A stretch of DNA of 64,000 bases from Macrocybe gigantea (GCA_011319805.1 SJRY01000129.1:62001-126000), one strand, 5' to 3'; counted from the stretch's first letter, positions 10,735-25,301 are shown. The notes: generated from the letters alone by a model not told the origin. Numbers and translations are program-made.

Positions 10735-11574
10735 GTTACAAGTCTTTGACCAATGGCCAGCCCAGGGTCAGTGGCATTTCAAACATCCATCATTTGCTTT
10801 GAGCCATGCCTTTTCATTATTAATGAGAGAGGGAGGATGATCATCATTGGCCTTATAACCTTCTCTGGCAAAGGAATTGGTGGCACAGATGCCTTTCTTG
10901 GAGGTAGAAGTGCCTCCAGAACTTCCAGCATAGGTGTTCAAATGGCAGGAATTCTGCAAGGTATTCGGCATAGTGCATTTCTTCAATCTTTGATCCAGCT
11001 TTTCTTCTTGTTTATAACAGTGGTCATTCAGCAAGGTGATAGCATTCACCCATTTATAAAAATTGTCCTTTGGGATAGGGGTGAGAGCATATTGCACTGC
11101 CTCTTGCAAATCCAAAAGCATCTGCACATCTAGTGTCCAGATGAGTGTTGGATTGTCCATGTGTAATGTGGTTCTGACCAGAAGCATGTTCAAATGCTGG
11201 CATATTGTTGCCCACTGGAAGAAGCAGTCTATCTCCTTCATCTTCTTACTCATCAGCTGTCTGTATACTTTTGTCTTCCAATTGACTTCGATAAAACATG
11301 TCTTGAATTCAGCAAAAAACTCTACATATGTCTTGCTTTGTAACACTTCAGCATTGGCATCTGCGAAACTGCAATGATGTGTGTTTTGCAAGCATGTCTT
11401 CATCTTCTGAATCTTCTTTGCATCATTGGTAATATTCTTCTCCAAAAAATAGTCATTCAGACAGCATTGAAATTCCTGCATTACTTCAGTGGATATGACT
11501 CTGCTGGACAGCAATGGCAATTTCACAGCCAATGACTGTGTTATGGTCATGTATTCTATCTGGGATGCCAACAT
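10735..11574 (-). pseudogene. Element A gag
   Basis: ATG at 11574 opens 268 codons of a helical gag, ending in a zinc-finger-like CLKC...AGHWSKTC (about 10742-10775). The spacing CX2CX6HX4C is the variant seen in many basidiomycete gypsy gags, and a TGA interrupts it. FLEKNITNDAKKIQKM and YRQLMSKKMKEIDCFF are capsid-like. Confidence 0.75.
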
Positions 11575-12121
11575 GATGTGTAAGAAGTGCTGAATGGAAG
11601 GGGGAATCTGTTCTTCAGATGAGGAGGATGAGGATCACGAATGTGCAAGGGCTACAGGTTCAACTGGCAATGATGGGGAATAAGGAGTACAAACAAAGAG
11701 AAATCCCAAGAGAGTTTGAAGTCAGATAGGGAAGTTAAATCAGAGTCACCAAAAGGATTTAGGGGCCCAGAATGAGAATCCAGATATGATGACAGTGTAT
11801 ATGTGCACTTTTTGACATACTATCAGCATGCTGCTTCGTCTAGAGGTGGGAAATGGGAAATAGTGAGGCTTTCAGCACACCGCTTCAACTAGGGTTTGAC
11901 CCATGGATGTTCAGGAATGCTACGTAGCTACTGCCTTATCTATAATGGGAAAAAGGAAGTGAGAACAAGGGCCAAGGTGGTTGGAACTGTTAAAAAAGTA
12001 GAAAAGCCCTTTTTTCAAAAGGGCAAAACACTCAGCTGAAAGACAGTTAGACTGGTGTGGATTCTGAAAGTGCAAGTGAGTACAAATGAGGGAGAAATCG
12101 AGGAGAAAGAAAGAAGTAGCA
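11575..12121 (-). repeat. 5' LTR/leader region of element A
   Basis: No coding sequence. The last ~53 bases match window bases 1-53, defining the outer edge of the 5' LTR. The inner LTR edge and primer-binding site could not be placed. Confidence 0.5.
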
Positions 12122-12171
12122 AACACAATACAATAGTGGCCTACAAGTTTTTGTGGTTCCTCAGCAAGTGA

Positions 12172-12195
12172 TGTAAGCCAGCTGGCTGGCTTACA
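12172..12195. repeat. 24-bp perfect inverted repeat, TGTAAGCCAGC/GCTGGCTTACA
   Basis: Two 11-bp arms around TG. The same outer sequence, with nine-base arms, begins the LTR-like segment at 15846. It sits in the 74-bp gap (12122-12195) between element A and the F3 element and may be a leftover LTR tip. Confidence 0.6.
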
Positions 12196-12219
12196 GTAAT
12201 GCTCTGAGATGATGGAAAG

Positions 12220-14110
12220 TTCCGAATGGAAGTCGATGCTTCAAATTATGCAATAAGATGTGTCCTTTCTCAGAAACAATCCAATAGTACTTGGAGACCA
12301 GTGGCTTTCATGTCAAAGTTATTAAATCCAATGGAACAGAATTATGAGATCTATGACAAAGAGATGCTCATGATTATAACCAGACTTGAGGAATGGCACT
12401 AATACCTGTGTGGTGCTAAATAGAAATTTGAGATTTGGATAGATCACAAAAATCTCGAATACTTCTGAAAGCCTTAGAAACTGAATCGCTGGCAAGCTCG
12501 TTGGATTTCAGAACTCCAGGACTATGATTTCATTCTGGAGCACAAACCCAGGAAATCAATGACTAAGGCAGACAGTCTGTTAAGATGACCCGATCATGAG
12601 AAGGGGGAGAACAATAATGAAAATGTTGTACTCCTAAAACTGGAGATTTTTTACTGAATCTTTATGGCAAAAATCACACTGACACCAGAATTCTAGAATA
12701 TTTTGGACCAGATAAAGCAGGCCTGAAAACAAAGAGAGCCTGAGGTTCAAAAGCATCTTGACAAAGGTGAATATGGCTGGGAGAAAAATGATCAGATCAT
12801 CACATGGCTGAAACAGTACTATGTTCCTAAAAGCCAAAAAATAAGGGAATAGATCATTGAGATTCATCACTCCAATCAGATCTCAGGATACCCAGAACAG
12901 ACAAAAATGCACAAGTTAATCACATGTAACTTCTGGTGGCTAAAGATAATGAATGATATCAAGGTATATGTCAAAGGATGTGACAAATGCCAATGGACAA
13001 AAATCCTCAGAGATCAGAAGCATGCTCCATTACACCCAAACAAAGTACCAAAAGAACCATGGGAAATCATATCAGTAGATCTTATCAGACCCCTACCCAA
13101 ATCTCAAGAGTTCAACAGTATTATAGTGACAGTAGATTGGTTCACAAAAGGAACCAAAATTCATACCTGTCAATATGGAAATCATGGCAGAAGGGATCAC
13201 TCATAAACTATGTGATACCATATTTCTGAATTACAGACTCCCCAAAAAGGTTATTAGTAACAGAGGACAACAGTTCATCTCAAATTTCATGACAGACCTC
13301 TATACACTTTTGGGAATCAAAGGAGCCCCTTCAATGCTGTACCATCCACAAACTGATAGACAAATGGAAAGAGTCAATCAGAAACTCAAGCAATACCTGA
13401 AACTCTTCATAAATTATTAGCAAACAGACTAAGCAGACTGGCTACTGATGGCTGAGTTCTCCTACAACAATTGGATCCATTTGGCAACAGGGTATTTCCT
13501 ATTTTATTTAAACCACAGGCAACACCCACATACTGGAAAGAAACCTCCAAAGCATGACACCAAGTCACAGACTACAGAAGAGTTCACTGACATGATAAAA
13601 GAGATCTGGACCAAAGCTGAGACCTCTCTCTTGAAAGCTGTGAAAACCATGAAACAGACTTATGACTGAAAACAGAAGCCTGCATAAGAATACTGTGAGG
13701 GTGACCAAGTCTGGCTAGAAGGAACTAATATCATGACTGACTGGCTGACTGATAAGCTTAATGATAAGTGATTCAGTCCTTTCAAAGTCAAGTGGCAAAT
13801 AGGAGAGTCGGCATATGAACTCAAACTACTGGAACACTGGAAAATCCATCCTATCTGAAATGAGTCTGAACTCACCTCTTATACAGCACTGGTGTTTCCA
13901 TGATAAAAAGTAGTAACAATTCTTAAACAACCTCCTCCCATCATTATGGAAGGAGAAAAGTGATACAAAATTGAGGCAGAGGTAAATTTCTGATGGAATT
14001 GGAGAAAACTACAATACAGAGTGCAGTAGAAAGGATATTCCATGGAAGACGCTATATGGAAACCTGCAGAGAATATTGGTGAAGATGTGCCAGATGCAGT
14101 CATAAAATTT
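12220..14110 (+). pseudogene. F3 RNase H and integrase remnant
   Basis: Reads MEVDASNYAI (RNase H start), YDKEMLMI, DHKNLEYF, then the integrase zinc module (MHKLI...CDKCQW), VDLIRPLP, VISNRGQQF and YHPQTDRQ, and finally the post-integrase GDQVWLEGTN and ELKLLEHWKIHPI. Many in-frame stops (TAA, TAG and TGA) and at least one frameshift near 13190 show long decay. There is no chromodomain match I can defend. Confidence 0.85.
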
Positions 14111-14297
14111 CATCATGAGAACTCCAAGGCACCATTCTTAGAAAAAGGCCAACATCAGCTGCTGCTGTGACTGCTACTAAAGAAGGTTATACATACCCAC
14201 CTCCATCAATCCCAAATGCTGAAGGTCCTCTTCAACCACATGGCTAATGAAGTCTGGGTCTATTCTCAGAGTCAGCAGTTGAAGATGGTACTGAAGA

Positions 14298-14608
14298 TGT
14301 TAGGCTAGATGAATCTCAAAAGGACTCAGGCAGACTAAGTGTGAGAGTGGTCTTGAGATGATGGCAAAAGGAATATTAAGCCTAGCACTACTGGTACATC
14401 TGGGAGTCCTTATATATGTTACAGTATGCAAGCACAGACCATGGACTGCACAATGCTGTAGACTGCAGATGAGTAAGACTGGAAGGAGATGACTCAGAAT
14501 GACTAGGGAAGTGACTCAATGGCTGCTGTGCAGCATGATGGGGGAGATAAGGGATATGGGAAAGATAAGATAGGAAATTGAAGGGTCCTTTGGGTGATAT
14601 CTATAACA
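14298..14608 (-). repeat. Solo LTR of family F1 in minus orientation
   Basis: Reverse complement of the element B LTR, ending as GGGTGATATCTATAACA against the LTR start. Flanked by GAAGA at 14293-14297 and 14609-14613, a clean 5-bp target duplication. 311 bp, with almost all CpGs converted to TpG or CpA. Confidence 0.92.
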
Positions 14609-14799
14609 GAAGAAGCAGATACTTACTGGCTAGATGGCAGATCCAAAAGAAGTCGAAGACCAACTTGATGTGGTCTGGCAGGTGTGGCAAGACTGACGGA
14701 AACAGGCAATTGAAGAAAAGAATGAGAGCAAGGAGAACTAAGAGGATGATGATAAAGAAAAATATGATCACGGAGATGCAATCCTTAAGGAGGGGGTAA

Positions 14800-15186
14800 T
14801 GTTATGATTTCAAAGCCAATCCTTATCTTGACGATGGACACATGACACACCAACCACATTACAGACACATGATGCAAGACATGATGTGAGACTCTAAAAT
14901 GACCCTATAACAATGATGTGTCAGCATTCACCAGGGTGTAGGGTTATGGTATAGCATCTGGAGGATATCATGAGAAGCACAGTCAATTCTGACTCATATG
15001 ACCTAGGGTTGAGAGTTTTCACAGCATGAGGATAACATGTGGTATGAAATATAACAATGTATAAATATGTAGAAACTATATGATAGAACCCAGCTTTGAG
15101 CTGGCTAATAACTAGCATCCTTCTCCCTGCCTCTTACTCTTTGAAAGACTGAGTGACTTGCACACAGATTTGGGTTTTGCATAGCA
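14800..15186 (+). repeat. 3' LTR of the F3 element
   Basis: Begins TGTTATGATTTC right after the purine tract and ends TTTTGCATAGCA. Both ends and much of the interior match the minus-strand solo LTR at 30578-30994, which has a target duplication and so fixes the boundaries. Confidence 0.85.
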
Positions 15187-15845
15187 CTAAGACTGAACAG
15201 TGTATTCAAGCTAACAAACACTGGTCTGATGATTTTCCCTTCTCTGTAGGATCTCAAGTTCTTCTGTCAATGCTCAACCATCGCTGCCAATTCTTGAATG
15301 CAAATGAAAAATGCATTGCCAAATTCCTTCCATGCTTTGATGGCCCTTACAAAGTGATGGCTATATCAAGGCAACACTCAACAGTCACTCTTGACTTATC
15401 AAATTTGCCAAATGTCTTCCCTGTATTCCACACATCGCAAGTTCATCCATGCATTGAAAATGACAAGGATCTTTTCCCAGGTCAGCAACTCAAAGAACCA
15501 CAACTGGTCATCATGCCTGATGGATCTGAAGAATATGTTGTGGAGAAGATCATGGACAAGTGACATGCTGGGCAGGGTTACTGGTACTTGGTTTGATAGA
15601 AGGGTTATGGGCCAGAGGAAGATTGCTGGATGGCAGGGTCAGAGATTGATGATGTTGAGGCATTGGACAGGTGGCTTGAAGAACATCCTCATCCTGCTGC
15701 AGAGCTGAAATGACCTTGTCAAAAACAAAAATCATCATGCCGGTAGCTTTTTCCCCAATGGGGTTTTTTAATGCACCTGTGCTCAAGTCGTTCACCCTTT
15801 TTTCTCGCTCAACCACACCTCCTTTTTTTTCATGGCGGGGGAGAG
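15187..15845 (+). pseudogene. F2-like gypsy 3' end (post-integrase domain and 3' leader)
   Basis: Reads EQCIQANKHWSDDFPF, then VGSQVLLS, NEKCIAKFLPCFDGPYKV and FPVFHTSQVHP, homologous to element A at 288-689. TGA at 15561-15563 ends the frame. The tail GGTAGCTTTTTCCCC (about 15741-15755) matches the reverse complement of element A near 105-120, and a purine stretch GGCGGGGGAGAG precedes the LTR at 15846. The 5' part is lost beyond the F3 insertion. Confidence 0.75.
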
Positions 15846-16062
15846 TGTAAGCCCGTCGCAGGGCTTACATCAGCAACACGGTCACGCTGGACGTGTTCCG
15901 AGGATGATGTCATCATTTGGACGATATGTATAGACGGCCGAGGACATTCTGACCTTTATCTCATCTTTTCCCCCTCTTCTCGCCTTCCTGTATTCTCGCT
16001 CTCGTTCTCTCAATCACACGTGTTTGTCCTGTTCACGCAGTTGGTCTGAGTGTTGGAGTACA
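15846..16062 (+). repeat. Probable LTR of the F2-like element
   Basis: Starts TGTAAGCCC immediately after a purine tract, with a 9-bp inverted repeat (GGGCTTACA) closing at 15869. The right end is set tentatively at GGAGTACA (16062), before an ATCAGG spacer and an inverted TGTACTCC. No second copy in the window confirms the end. Confidence 0.5.
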
Positions 16063-16223
16063 ATCAGGTGTACTCCCTTCCAGCCACACCCGGAATGGCA
16101 GGCAGACAAACACCAATACCAGATTTTGGCTTGTCGAGCCTAGCCTGAAATCCCACAGCGTGAAAAACTTCCAGGTGATATGGTGGACATTTTATCCCTC
16201 ACAGAGCACAGAAAAGCTCCAAA
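16063..16223. other. Junction between repeats and gene island
   Basis: 161 bp with no recognised element or gene. It is the downstream flank of the minus-strand FAH gene. Confidence 0.5.
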
Positions 16224-17315
16224 CTACACATATTTGATCTCGTTTGTGCATGTACCAACATTCTCCAACCCGACTTCGACAACATCACCATTCTGCAACC
16301 ATACCGGATTTTCTGCACCCAACTGTACACCACTCGGTCTCCAAGGTATCTATCAGCATCAGCGGAAGAGGGCTAGATGAAACAAACTCACGTTCCGGTA
16401 AAGATGATATCACCAGGCAGCAACGTGATGCCCATAGAAAAGAACGAGACCAATGCCTTGACACCAAATATCATATTGGCCGTCGTATCGTTTTGCTTCA
16501 TGACGCCGTTGACTTTGGTCCAGATGTTCAAGGTCTGCGGATCAGGAATGAGGCTGGTCGAGACGATGGCCGGGCCCCATGGTGCCCAGCCATCAGCGCC
16601 TTTGCCCATGGAGTATTGGGGTTGAGGCTGCCCGCCACGGTCGATCTGCCATCCGCGATGCGAGACATCATGTCCGACGGAGTAACCCAACACGTGGTCA
16701 AAGACTTCGTCTTCAGAGATGTTGAACGCTTGTTTCTTCATAATGATGACGAGCTCGGTCTCGTAGTCCATGGTCGAGGTGAAGTTACCCTGAGTCTGGT
16801 ATCCTGCAGCCACCGGGATGGGGTCACTGGGGGTATTAAGAGCGGTGAACGGCTTGTAGAACAGGATCGGGAAATCAGGAATAGGGTGGTTGGCCTATGG
16901 CGAACTACATCAGCGAGCGGATCCATTTTGGTCAAGAAATATGCATGCCTCTCCGTCATGGGAAGCGTAATTGAAGCCCACACAACGAACCGTCCTGACC
17001 CGCTCACTTGGCAGAGGAGAGAGGAGCTTGCGAATAGCCTAGGTACATTGAACAAGTCAACCATCTCAGCAGCAGAGGCAGATACAATTCGAACCGACAA
17101 CGCACCATCACTCGATTCGTTACCGTGAAATTTCCAAGAATGTCGCCCTGTATGACTCGAGCACTTGTACTCTTGGAGGCGTCTGATGTGCCTTGCGGTA
17201 GGATGACATCGCCAGTGTATTCGCGACCATCCGTGGAAATAAATCGCACGAAGCGCTGAGCTTCGGTGGCAAGGAAAAAAGCAGACAGCAGGAGGCTTTG
17301 CAGTGCGATACGCAT
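16224..17315 (-). CDS. Fumarylacetoacetate hydrolase (FAH) family protein with signal peptide
   Basis: Four exons: 17315-17106, 17038-16949, 16894-16392, 16338-16224, giving 305 residues; phases close. Introns are 67, 54 and 53 bp; the second has a GC donor (GCATGC). The N-terminus, MRIALQSLLLSAFFLATEAQ, looks like a signal peptide. The FAH fold follows: KLLSPLP, VRCVGFNYASH, then DYETEL (about 143-148) with Glu145/Glu147 and Asp176 in HDVSHR as likely metal ligands, and the C-terminal GTPSGV and GDVVEVGLENVGT. Family members hydrolyse or decarboxylate beta-keto acids such as acylpyruvates; the substrate here is unknown. Predicted secretion is unusual for the family. It is transcribed away from the chitin deacetylase. 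Confidence 0.88.
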
Positions 17316-18551
17316 TGTTCAGGGGCGCGAGATTGAAAAGAAGAAAACGAACAGCAAAGGTGTTTAAATATCATTGTAGTGTGCGACCATGCTGTCGCAT
17401 GATGACTTCGTTTCGGAGATCTCTGTAGAGACAGAGCTTCAGGGACTGACAAAGAAGCATGCATGGGAACGCTGTACAAGATGCATGGGAAGCCTATACA
17501 TCAGCGAAGAGCAGTGTGGCAAGCGAACATCCCCCTCTGGAACAGAATGGCGATCGCTGCCGCCATGGAACTCCTCAAGCCGAAGTTGAACTACGTTTTT
17601 CTGAATCAGAATCCTGACAAGTGAAGGAAAACTCACGAAAACGGAACTCCGAAAGGTGCAGAAGTATCTTGGAGAGAGAAAGAAATGCTCCTGGATATGC
17701 TGTTTTCTGGATCATGAAGGTCAGCCGCGCTACACTTGTTTCTCAGGCACGGTACATGAAAATAACGAACCATGGAGCGTCACTTTCCACGCGAAGGTCA
17801 TCCCCGTGACATAGAGACGAAGATCCTCTTCAAATGGCTCCTCTGCCTTCGCCCATCTGCAATCCCTAGACATCCTTTCCAAAATGCGGCCATGAAAAAA
17901 AGGCTTCCTCAAATGCGAAAACTAGTCATGGATGTATTTCGCTACCACTGGGAAAAAAAAATCCATGTGCGTGACAATGTATTTGACGAGTGGGAATCGG
18001 TGAACTGCGCGAAGCACTCCGGCGTGGACGTGCACTGCCTTTGAGCCACAAAACGGAAGTCCTCATCCGCTTTGGCAGTGGAACGCGGCTTGTCATGCCG
18101 AACTTGTGCAAATACATAACAACAAATGATCTCACCTTTGCAAGCCAAACCTGTTCATTATGTCTTTTTTTTTCCTTCTTGAATATACTTCGCGTTTTCT
18201 AGCGCCCGGCGCGATACTCGTATTTTCCAATTTTCTCAGGATTCAGGATGGACGCGTCAATTGATACCGCTGCCCACTTCGCGCATCCGGACAGAGCTCT
18301 GCATTCTTGCTCATTGCCCCGGGCTTGAACTATAGAAAAAGCTAATGCTCTCATGACGTGCCGTCGAAATACATGGCCTTGTTCCCTATTATCTAAGAAA
18401 AGCCAGAACAAACACTCCCGCTCTGCCTCTACAACTCAAACAACTATCACGTCTCTCGTTTTGCATCAGGGCCACCGTGTATTGCCAATTTATCCTATCG
18501 CCATACGATCGTTATTGAACCGAATATCCTCACAAACAATCACCCTGAAAG
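17316..18551. other. Intergenic region between divergent FAH and chitin deacetylase genes
   Basis: 1.24 kb with no convincing gene. Open stretches on either strand lack family motifs and have no consistent splice continuation. An ATATTTAAAC motif at about 17362-17371 is a weak TATA candidate for the FAH gene. Both genes must take their promoters from here. Confidence 0.6.
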
Positions 18552-20495
18552 ATGCCCTTCTCTTTCCTATCGTCATTCCCAATACCACTTTTACTGCTCC
18601 TCGGCGCGTCCGCGTACGATCGGCAAACTGAGGCAGGGGAGGCTGCCATTAAAGGTGGGCAGCGACTAATTTCCTCTACCCGCCGTTTGAGAAACGGCGG
18701 GTTTGTTCTTGACGGGAACCCACTCTGTTGTTAGCTTCAATGCTAATATGTACATTTTCAGATCCCGCATCGAATGCAGTCCGTATTACAATGCCGTCGT
18801 GTCGGAACACATTTCAGAATTCCCACAAGTGTGGGGCACGGCGTCCCTTGTAGCGACCGACCGGGATGCTCGAGAGAAATGGGAGTCCATCGAGCCAACC
18901 ATCCCCAAAATCGCGCCCAAGGTGCACGCCTGCCCATAATTGCTAAAAATAAAAAGACGCTAATCGAACAATTGTACACGAAGCCCATTGGCATGACTGA
19001 TTACCCAACACAGGATAAAGACTGCTGGTGGACATACAGCAAGTGTACGCGAAAGGACGATATCTCCGAACTTCCCGAGGTACGCTATAGGCTGCGTCTC
19101 AATTTGTAGCGGGCATGACCAGGTCCGTAGCCGCGAACGTTAGGATTGACGTACGATGATGGCCCAAACTGCTCGCACAACGCTTTTTACAATTTTCTAC
19201 GTGATCAAAATCAAAAAGCGAGTGAGTCATAGGAGCCTCAGATATGCGCAGGAGCTCATCTTTTCTTGCCTAGCGATGTTCTTCATTGGTAGCAACGTTA
19301 TGAATTGGCCGTTGGAGGCACAAAGGGCCCACGCTGACGGTACGCGGCTTTCGAGACGCTCTCTAACTCACCAATCTACAATTCTTTGCCTTAGGTCATG
19401 AAATATGTGTCCGTGAGTACGCCCGCTTTCCCTTTGGTCTCCGGCTGAGCGTTTTCTCTGTCAGATACGTGGTCCCATCCGTACAGTATGATGGTATTTT
19501 CCATGCCAGCGTTATATACCTACTAAAGCTCGCAATGGCAGTGACCTCCCTTACAAATGTGCAAGTCTTTGCAGAGCTGTATTATTGTACGAGGTTGTTT
19601 CGCTCGGCCTATCCAAGCATTTGACGCGATGACCCCATCTAGCCGTAAATTCGTCTCCCAGCGTTCATCGCAATGTTGATGAACTGATCTATTCGTCGAA
19701 GGTCAAAGCAGTCAAAACGGTCGTTGGCGTGACGCCTACTTGTTGGAGGGTATGCATATATCCTCGTTCATCCATCTCATTCGCTATATCACGGCATCTC
19801 ATCTCCAAATTGGGCAGCCCCCCTTTGGTGATGTTGACGACCGCTGCAGGCACATCGCCCGCGCACTGGATCTCACAACGGTGCTTTGGAAGCAAGACAC
19901 AAACGACTGGCAATTCGGATCGGGAAGCGTGACGAAAGCCGACATTGATCGCAACTACGAAGCCATTGCCAAGAAGGCCCAAAACGGAGAGTTTGACAAG
20001 GCGAGCGCTTCACGCGTCCAGCATAGCATACATCTGACGTCTTTAGTTCAATTCAGGCAGGAACTATCGTGTTGTGCCATGAAATAAATCATTTTACCAT
20101 GAAGGAAGCGATGGACCTCTATCCCAAGCTAGTGGACAGCTTTGACGTGGGACACCTTGCGACTCTTAGGTATTTCCTTGCCTCACACTTGTTTTCAGCA
20201 CATCGTTCCAGTTGGTGTCGGTTTGAACATTACACATCCATACGTAGAGACGGAATACACGCAAGACACGTTTGAGCAATGTTCGTCCCTCTTGCCTTAT
20301 TTTTTCGCGCATTGATCAAAGCTGATTGTCGTCTCAGACACAAGGGAGACGAAAGCAAACTTGGTATCTGTCAACAACACTGATACCAAAGATTCGACGA
20401 CCAAGGGTGAAGCTCTCAAACTGAGTGCGGTTCGCGCTCTGAGTGTCACGTCTGCGATTTTGGGTGTTGTGATGATTTTCGGAATTTTCTGTTAG
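18552..20495 (+). CDS. Chitin deacetylase (NodB-type polysaccharide deacetylase), membrane- or GPI-anchored
   Basis: Thirteen exons: 18552-18700, 18762-18921, 18984-19079, 19131-19221, 19274-19339, 19395-19412, 19465-19485, 19542-19586, 19643-19749, 19818-20000, 20057-20146, 20199-20280, 20338-20495. All phases close, giving 421 residues. Signal peptide, then the basidiomycete CDA N-region (DKDCWWTYSKC), then NodB motifs: TYDDGPNC (142-149, catalytic Asp and metal Asp), HTWSH (194-198, metal His pair), RPPFGDVDDR (251-260) and LCHE (318-321). A hydrophobic C-terminus suggests a GPI signal or anchor. It would remove acetyl groups from cell-wall chitin to make chitosan. Exons 6 and 7 are only 18 and 21 nt. 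Intron 10 has a GC donor. Exon 9 encodes about 16 extra residues before KAVKTVVGVTP, so that junction is the least certain. Confidence 0.93.
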
Positions 20496-20644
20496 CAGAT
20501 GTACATACTGGTTTTATTATACATAGACGCGGTTTATTTGCAACCGCGTCCTAATCGGAGATCGTGTCGGGCGTGCACGTGATATGGCCGATCACTTTCA
20601 AAAATTTTGTTACAGTACTATGGCAGAATTTGCCAGCGGGCACA

Positions 20645-23627
<2,983 letters not shown>

Positions 23628-23883
23628 ATTCATGGACAACCTAATGGCCACGATGAAGATAGATAGAGCATGCATTTTTATTTTATTTTAATACAACATT
23701 GACGCCGCTCTGTACTTTTCGGTTAATGTGGCTGTGACTTGTGTTGCCATCGTTGACACGTTGCACAAACAAATCCTCGAAACACGCTTTCGTCCTCCGT
23801 CCACGAAACCGCAATGGTGAGCTCGCCGTCGCCGGTCCATTGCGATTTGACGTATAACACTTTATTGACTCCAGACGTCTAAA

Positions 23884-25146
23884 ATGGCCTCTGAATCGGT
23901 GGCGATCGAAACGGCGCACGAGGACATGATCGTGAGTTGTCCGATGCATCAACGTCTGCAGCTCGCCGACGCTCCATTTTCCAAAGCACGATGCGCAGAT
24001 GGACTACTACGGAAAGCGTCTCGCCACATGCTCTTCTGACCGGACGGTGAAGGTGTTCGACGTGGTCGACGGCCAGGCGCAGCCTTCGTCGGGACACACG
24101 CTTAAAGGGTGACAATGTTCCGTCCACTCTGCGTTTCTCGCTCTTCCATCCTAATCTCAATTGCAGGCATACCAGTCCCGTCTGGCAGGTCGCCTGGGCG
24201 CACCCGAAATACGGAAACATCCTCGCTTCATGCTCCTACGATGGCAAGGTGTTGATATGGAAGGAACAACAAGGGCAGGGCCCAGCTACGTGGACGAAAA
24301 TCAAGGAGCACACATTGCACACTTCATCTGGTGCGCTGAATCACTCTGTCTTGTTGTTTGTCCCTTCTGACACGTCTGCGCACGTAGTCAACGCCGTGTC
24401 ATGGGCTCCCCACGAACTCGGAGCTATTCTTGCCTGCGCATCCTCGGATGGCAAGCTCTCTGTCCTGACCTTCAAAAGTATGTTTGAACTGCGATACAAA
24501 ATCCTCCAGTTCTCAACATCGGCGGTCTATTGTAGACGACGGCCAATGGGGAGCAGACATTTTCAACGGACACGCCATCGGCTGCAACGCCGTGTCCTGG
24601 GCGCCAGCCGTGCAGCCCGGTTCTCTGATCACGCCCCAACAAAACCAATCGTTGCCCAGTCAGCAAGCCGCGCACGGGGGCAGCACGACTTCGGTGAAGC
24701 GCTTCGCCAGCGCAGGGTGTGACAACCTCGTCAAGATCTGGGGGTACAGGGAGGACACGCAGTCGTGGGTCGAAGAGGAGGTGCTCGAGGGGCACACCGA
24801 TTGGGTGCGCGACGTCGCTTGGGCGCCGAACATTGGTTTGCCCAGGAGCTACATCGCCACCGCGTCGCAGGACAGGACGGTGCTGATTTGGACAAAGGAC
24901 TCGCCCACATCGCCGTGGGTCAAGACCGCTCTCGACCCTTCTTCTGCGATGACGTCTCCGACGGCAACGACAACAGCCGCGACGTCGGCTTCACCCCCTG
25001 CGGGCAAGTTCCCCGACGTCGTCTGGCGGGTGTCGTGGAGCTTGGCTGGAAATCTGTTGGCTGTGAGCTGCGGGGACGGCAAAGTCACACTCTGGAAGGA
25101 GAATCTGAAGGGCGTATGGGAGTGTGTCAGTGATATGAACAGCTAA
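23884..25146 (+). CDS. SEC13: Protein transport protein SEC13 (WD40, COPII coat and nuclear pore)
   Basis: Exons 23884-23931, 23987-24108, 24167-24330, 24388-24477, 24536-25146; 344 residues with closed phases and 55-58 bp introns. It starts [16 protein letters not shown], then [51 protein letters not shown] in pieces, [40 protein letters not shown] and [12 protein letters not shown]: six WD40 blades as in SEC13, which pairs with SEC31 in COPII coats and also sits in the Y-complex of the nuclear pore. A Thr/Ser/Ala-rich loop (about 290-305) lies between blades. An ATG-only first exon at 23814-23816 (intron 23817-23874) is an alternative start. Confidence 0.95.
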
Positions 25147-25301
25147 ATATTATTCTTGTGTTTTTTCTTTCTATCATAAGTAGATGTATTCCGAGGTCAC
25201 GTGTTTATCAGTGATACGGAGTCGTATTTTGCGATCGGCTAAAGCGGGCTGGGATGAGCCATGCCCGGCTTTTCAACCGTCTCTTTCCTCGTTCCTTTGC
25301 A

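Larger units (their letters stand above)
8603..12121 (-). mobile_element. Ty3/gypsy element A, 5' part (family F2)
   Basis: The upstream half of element A, read right to left: LTR/leader (11575-12121), gag, protease, reverse transcriptase and the start of RNase H. The right edge at about 12121 is set by the repeat shared with bases 1-53. It lacks a chromodomain and uses a gag zinc finger of different spacing from element B, so it is another gypsy lineage. Confidence 0.85.
12196..15186 (+). mobile_element. Ty3/gypsy element, 3' half (family F3), with 3' LTR
   Basis: Begins abruptly in RNase H and runs through integrase and a C-terminal region to a purine tract (AAGGAGGGGG, about 14788-14797) and a 3' LTR at 14800-15186. 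An F1 solo LTR is nested at 14298-14608. The 5' half is missing. It is inserted in, or recombined with, an F2-like element that resumes at 15187. Confidence 0.85.

Noticed and set aside
12172..12195. Intrinsic terminator hairpin
   Set aside because: Good stem but no T run, and the context is nuclear fungal repeat DNA; better explained as an LTR tip.
17389..18202. Several 60-90 codon ORFs between the FAH and chitin deacetylase genes
   Set aside because: Mutually overlapping on both strands with no shared protein signal; likely chance.
24765..25133. Second-frame ORF inside the SEC13 last exon
   Set aside because: Arg/Gly-rich shadow of the WD40 frame in GC-rich coding DNA.
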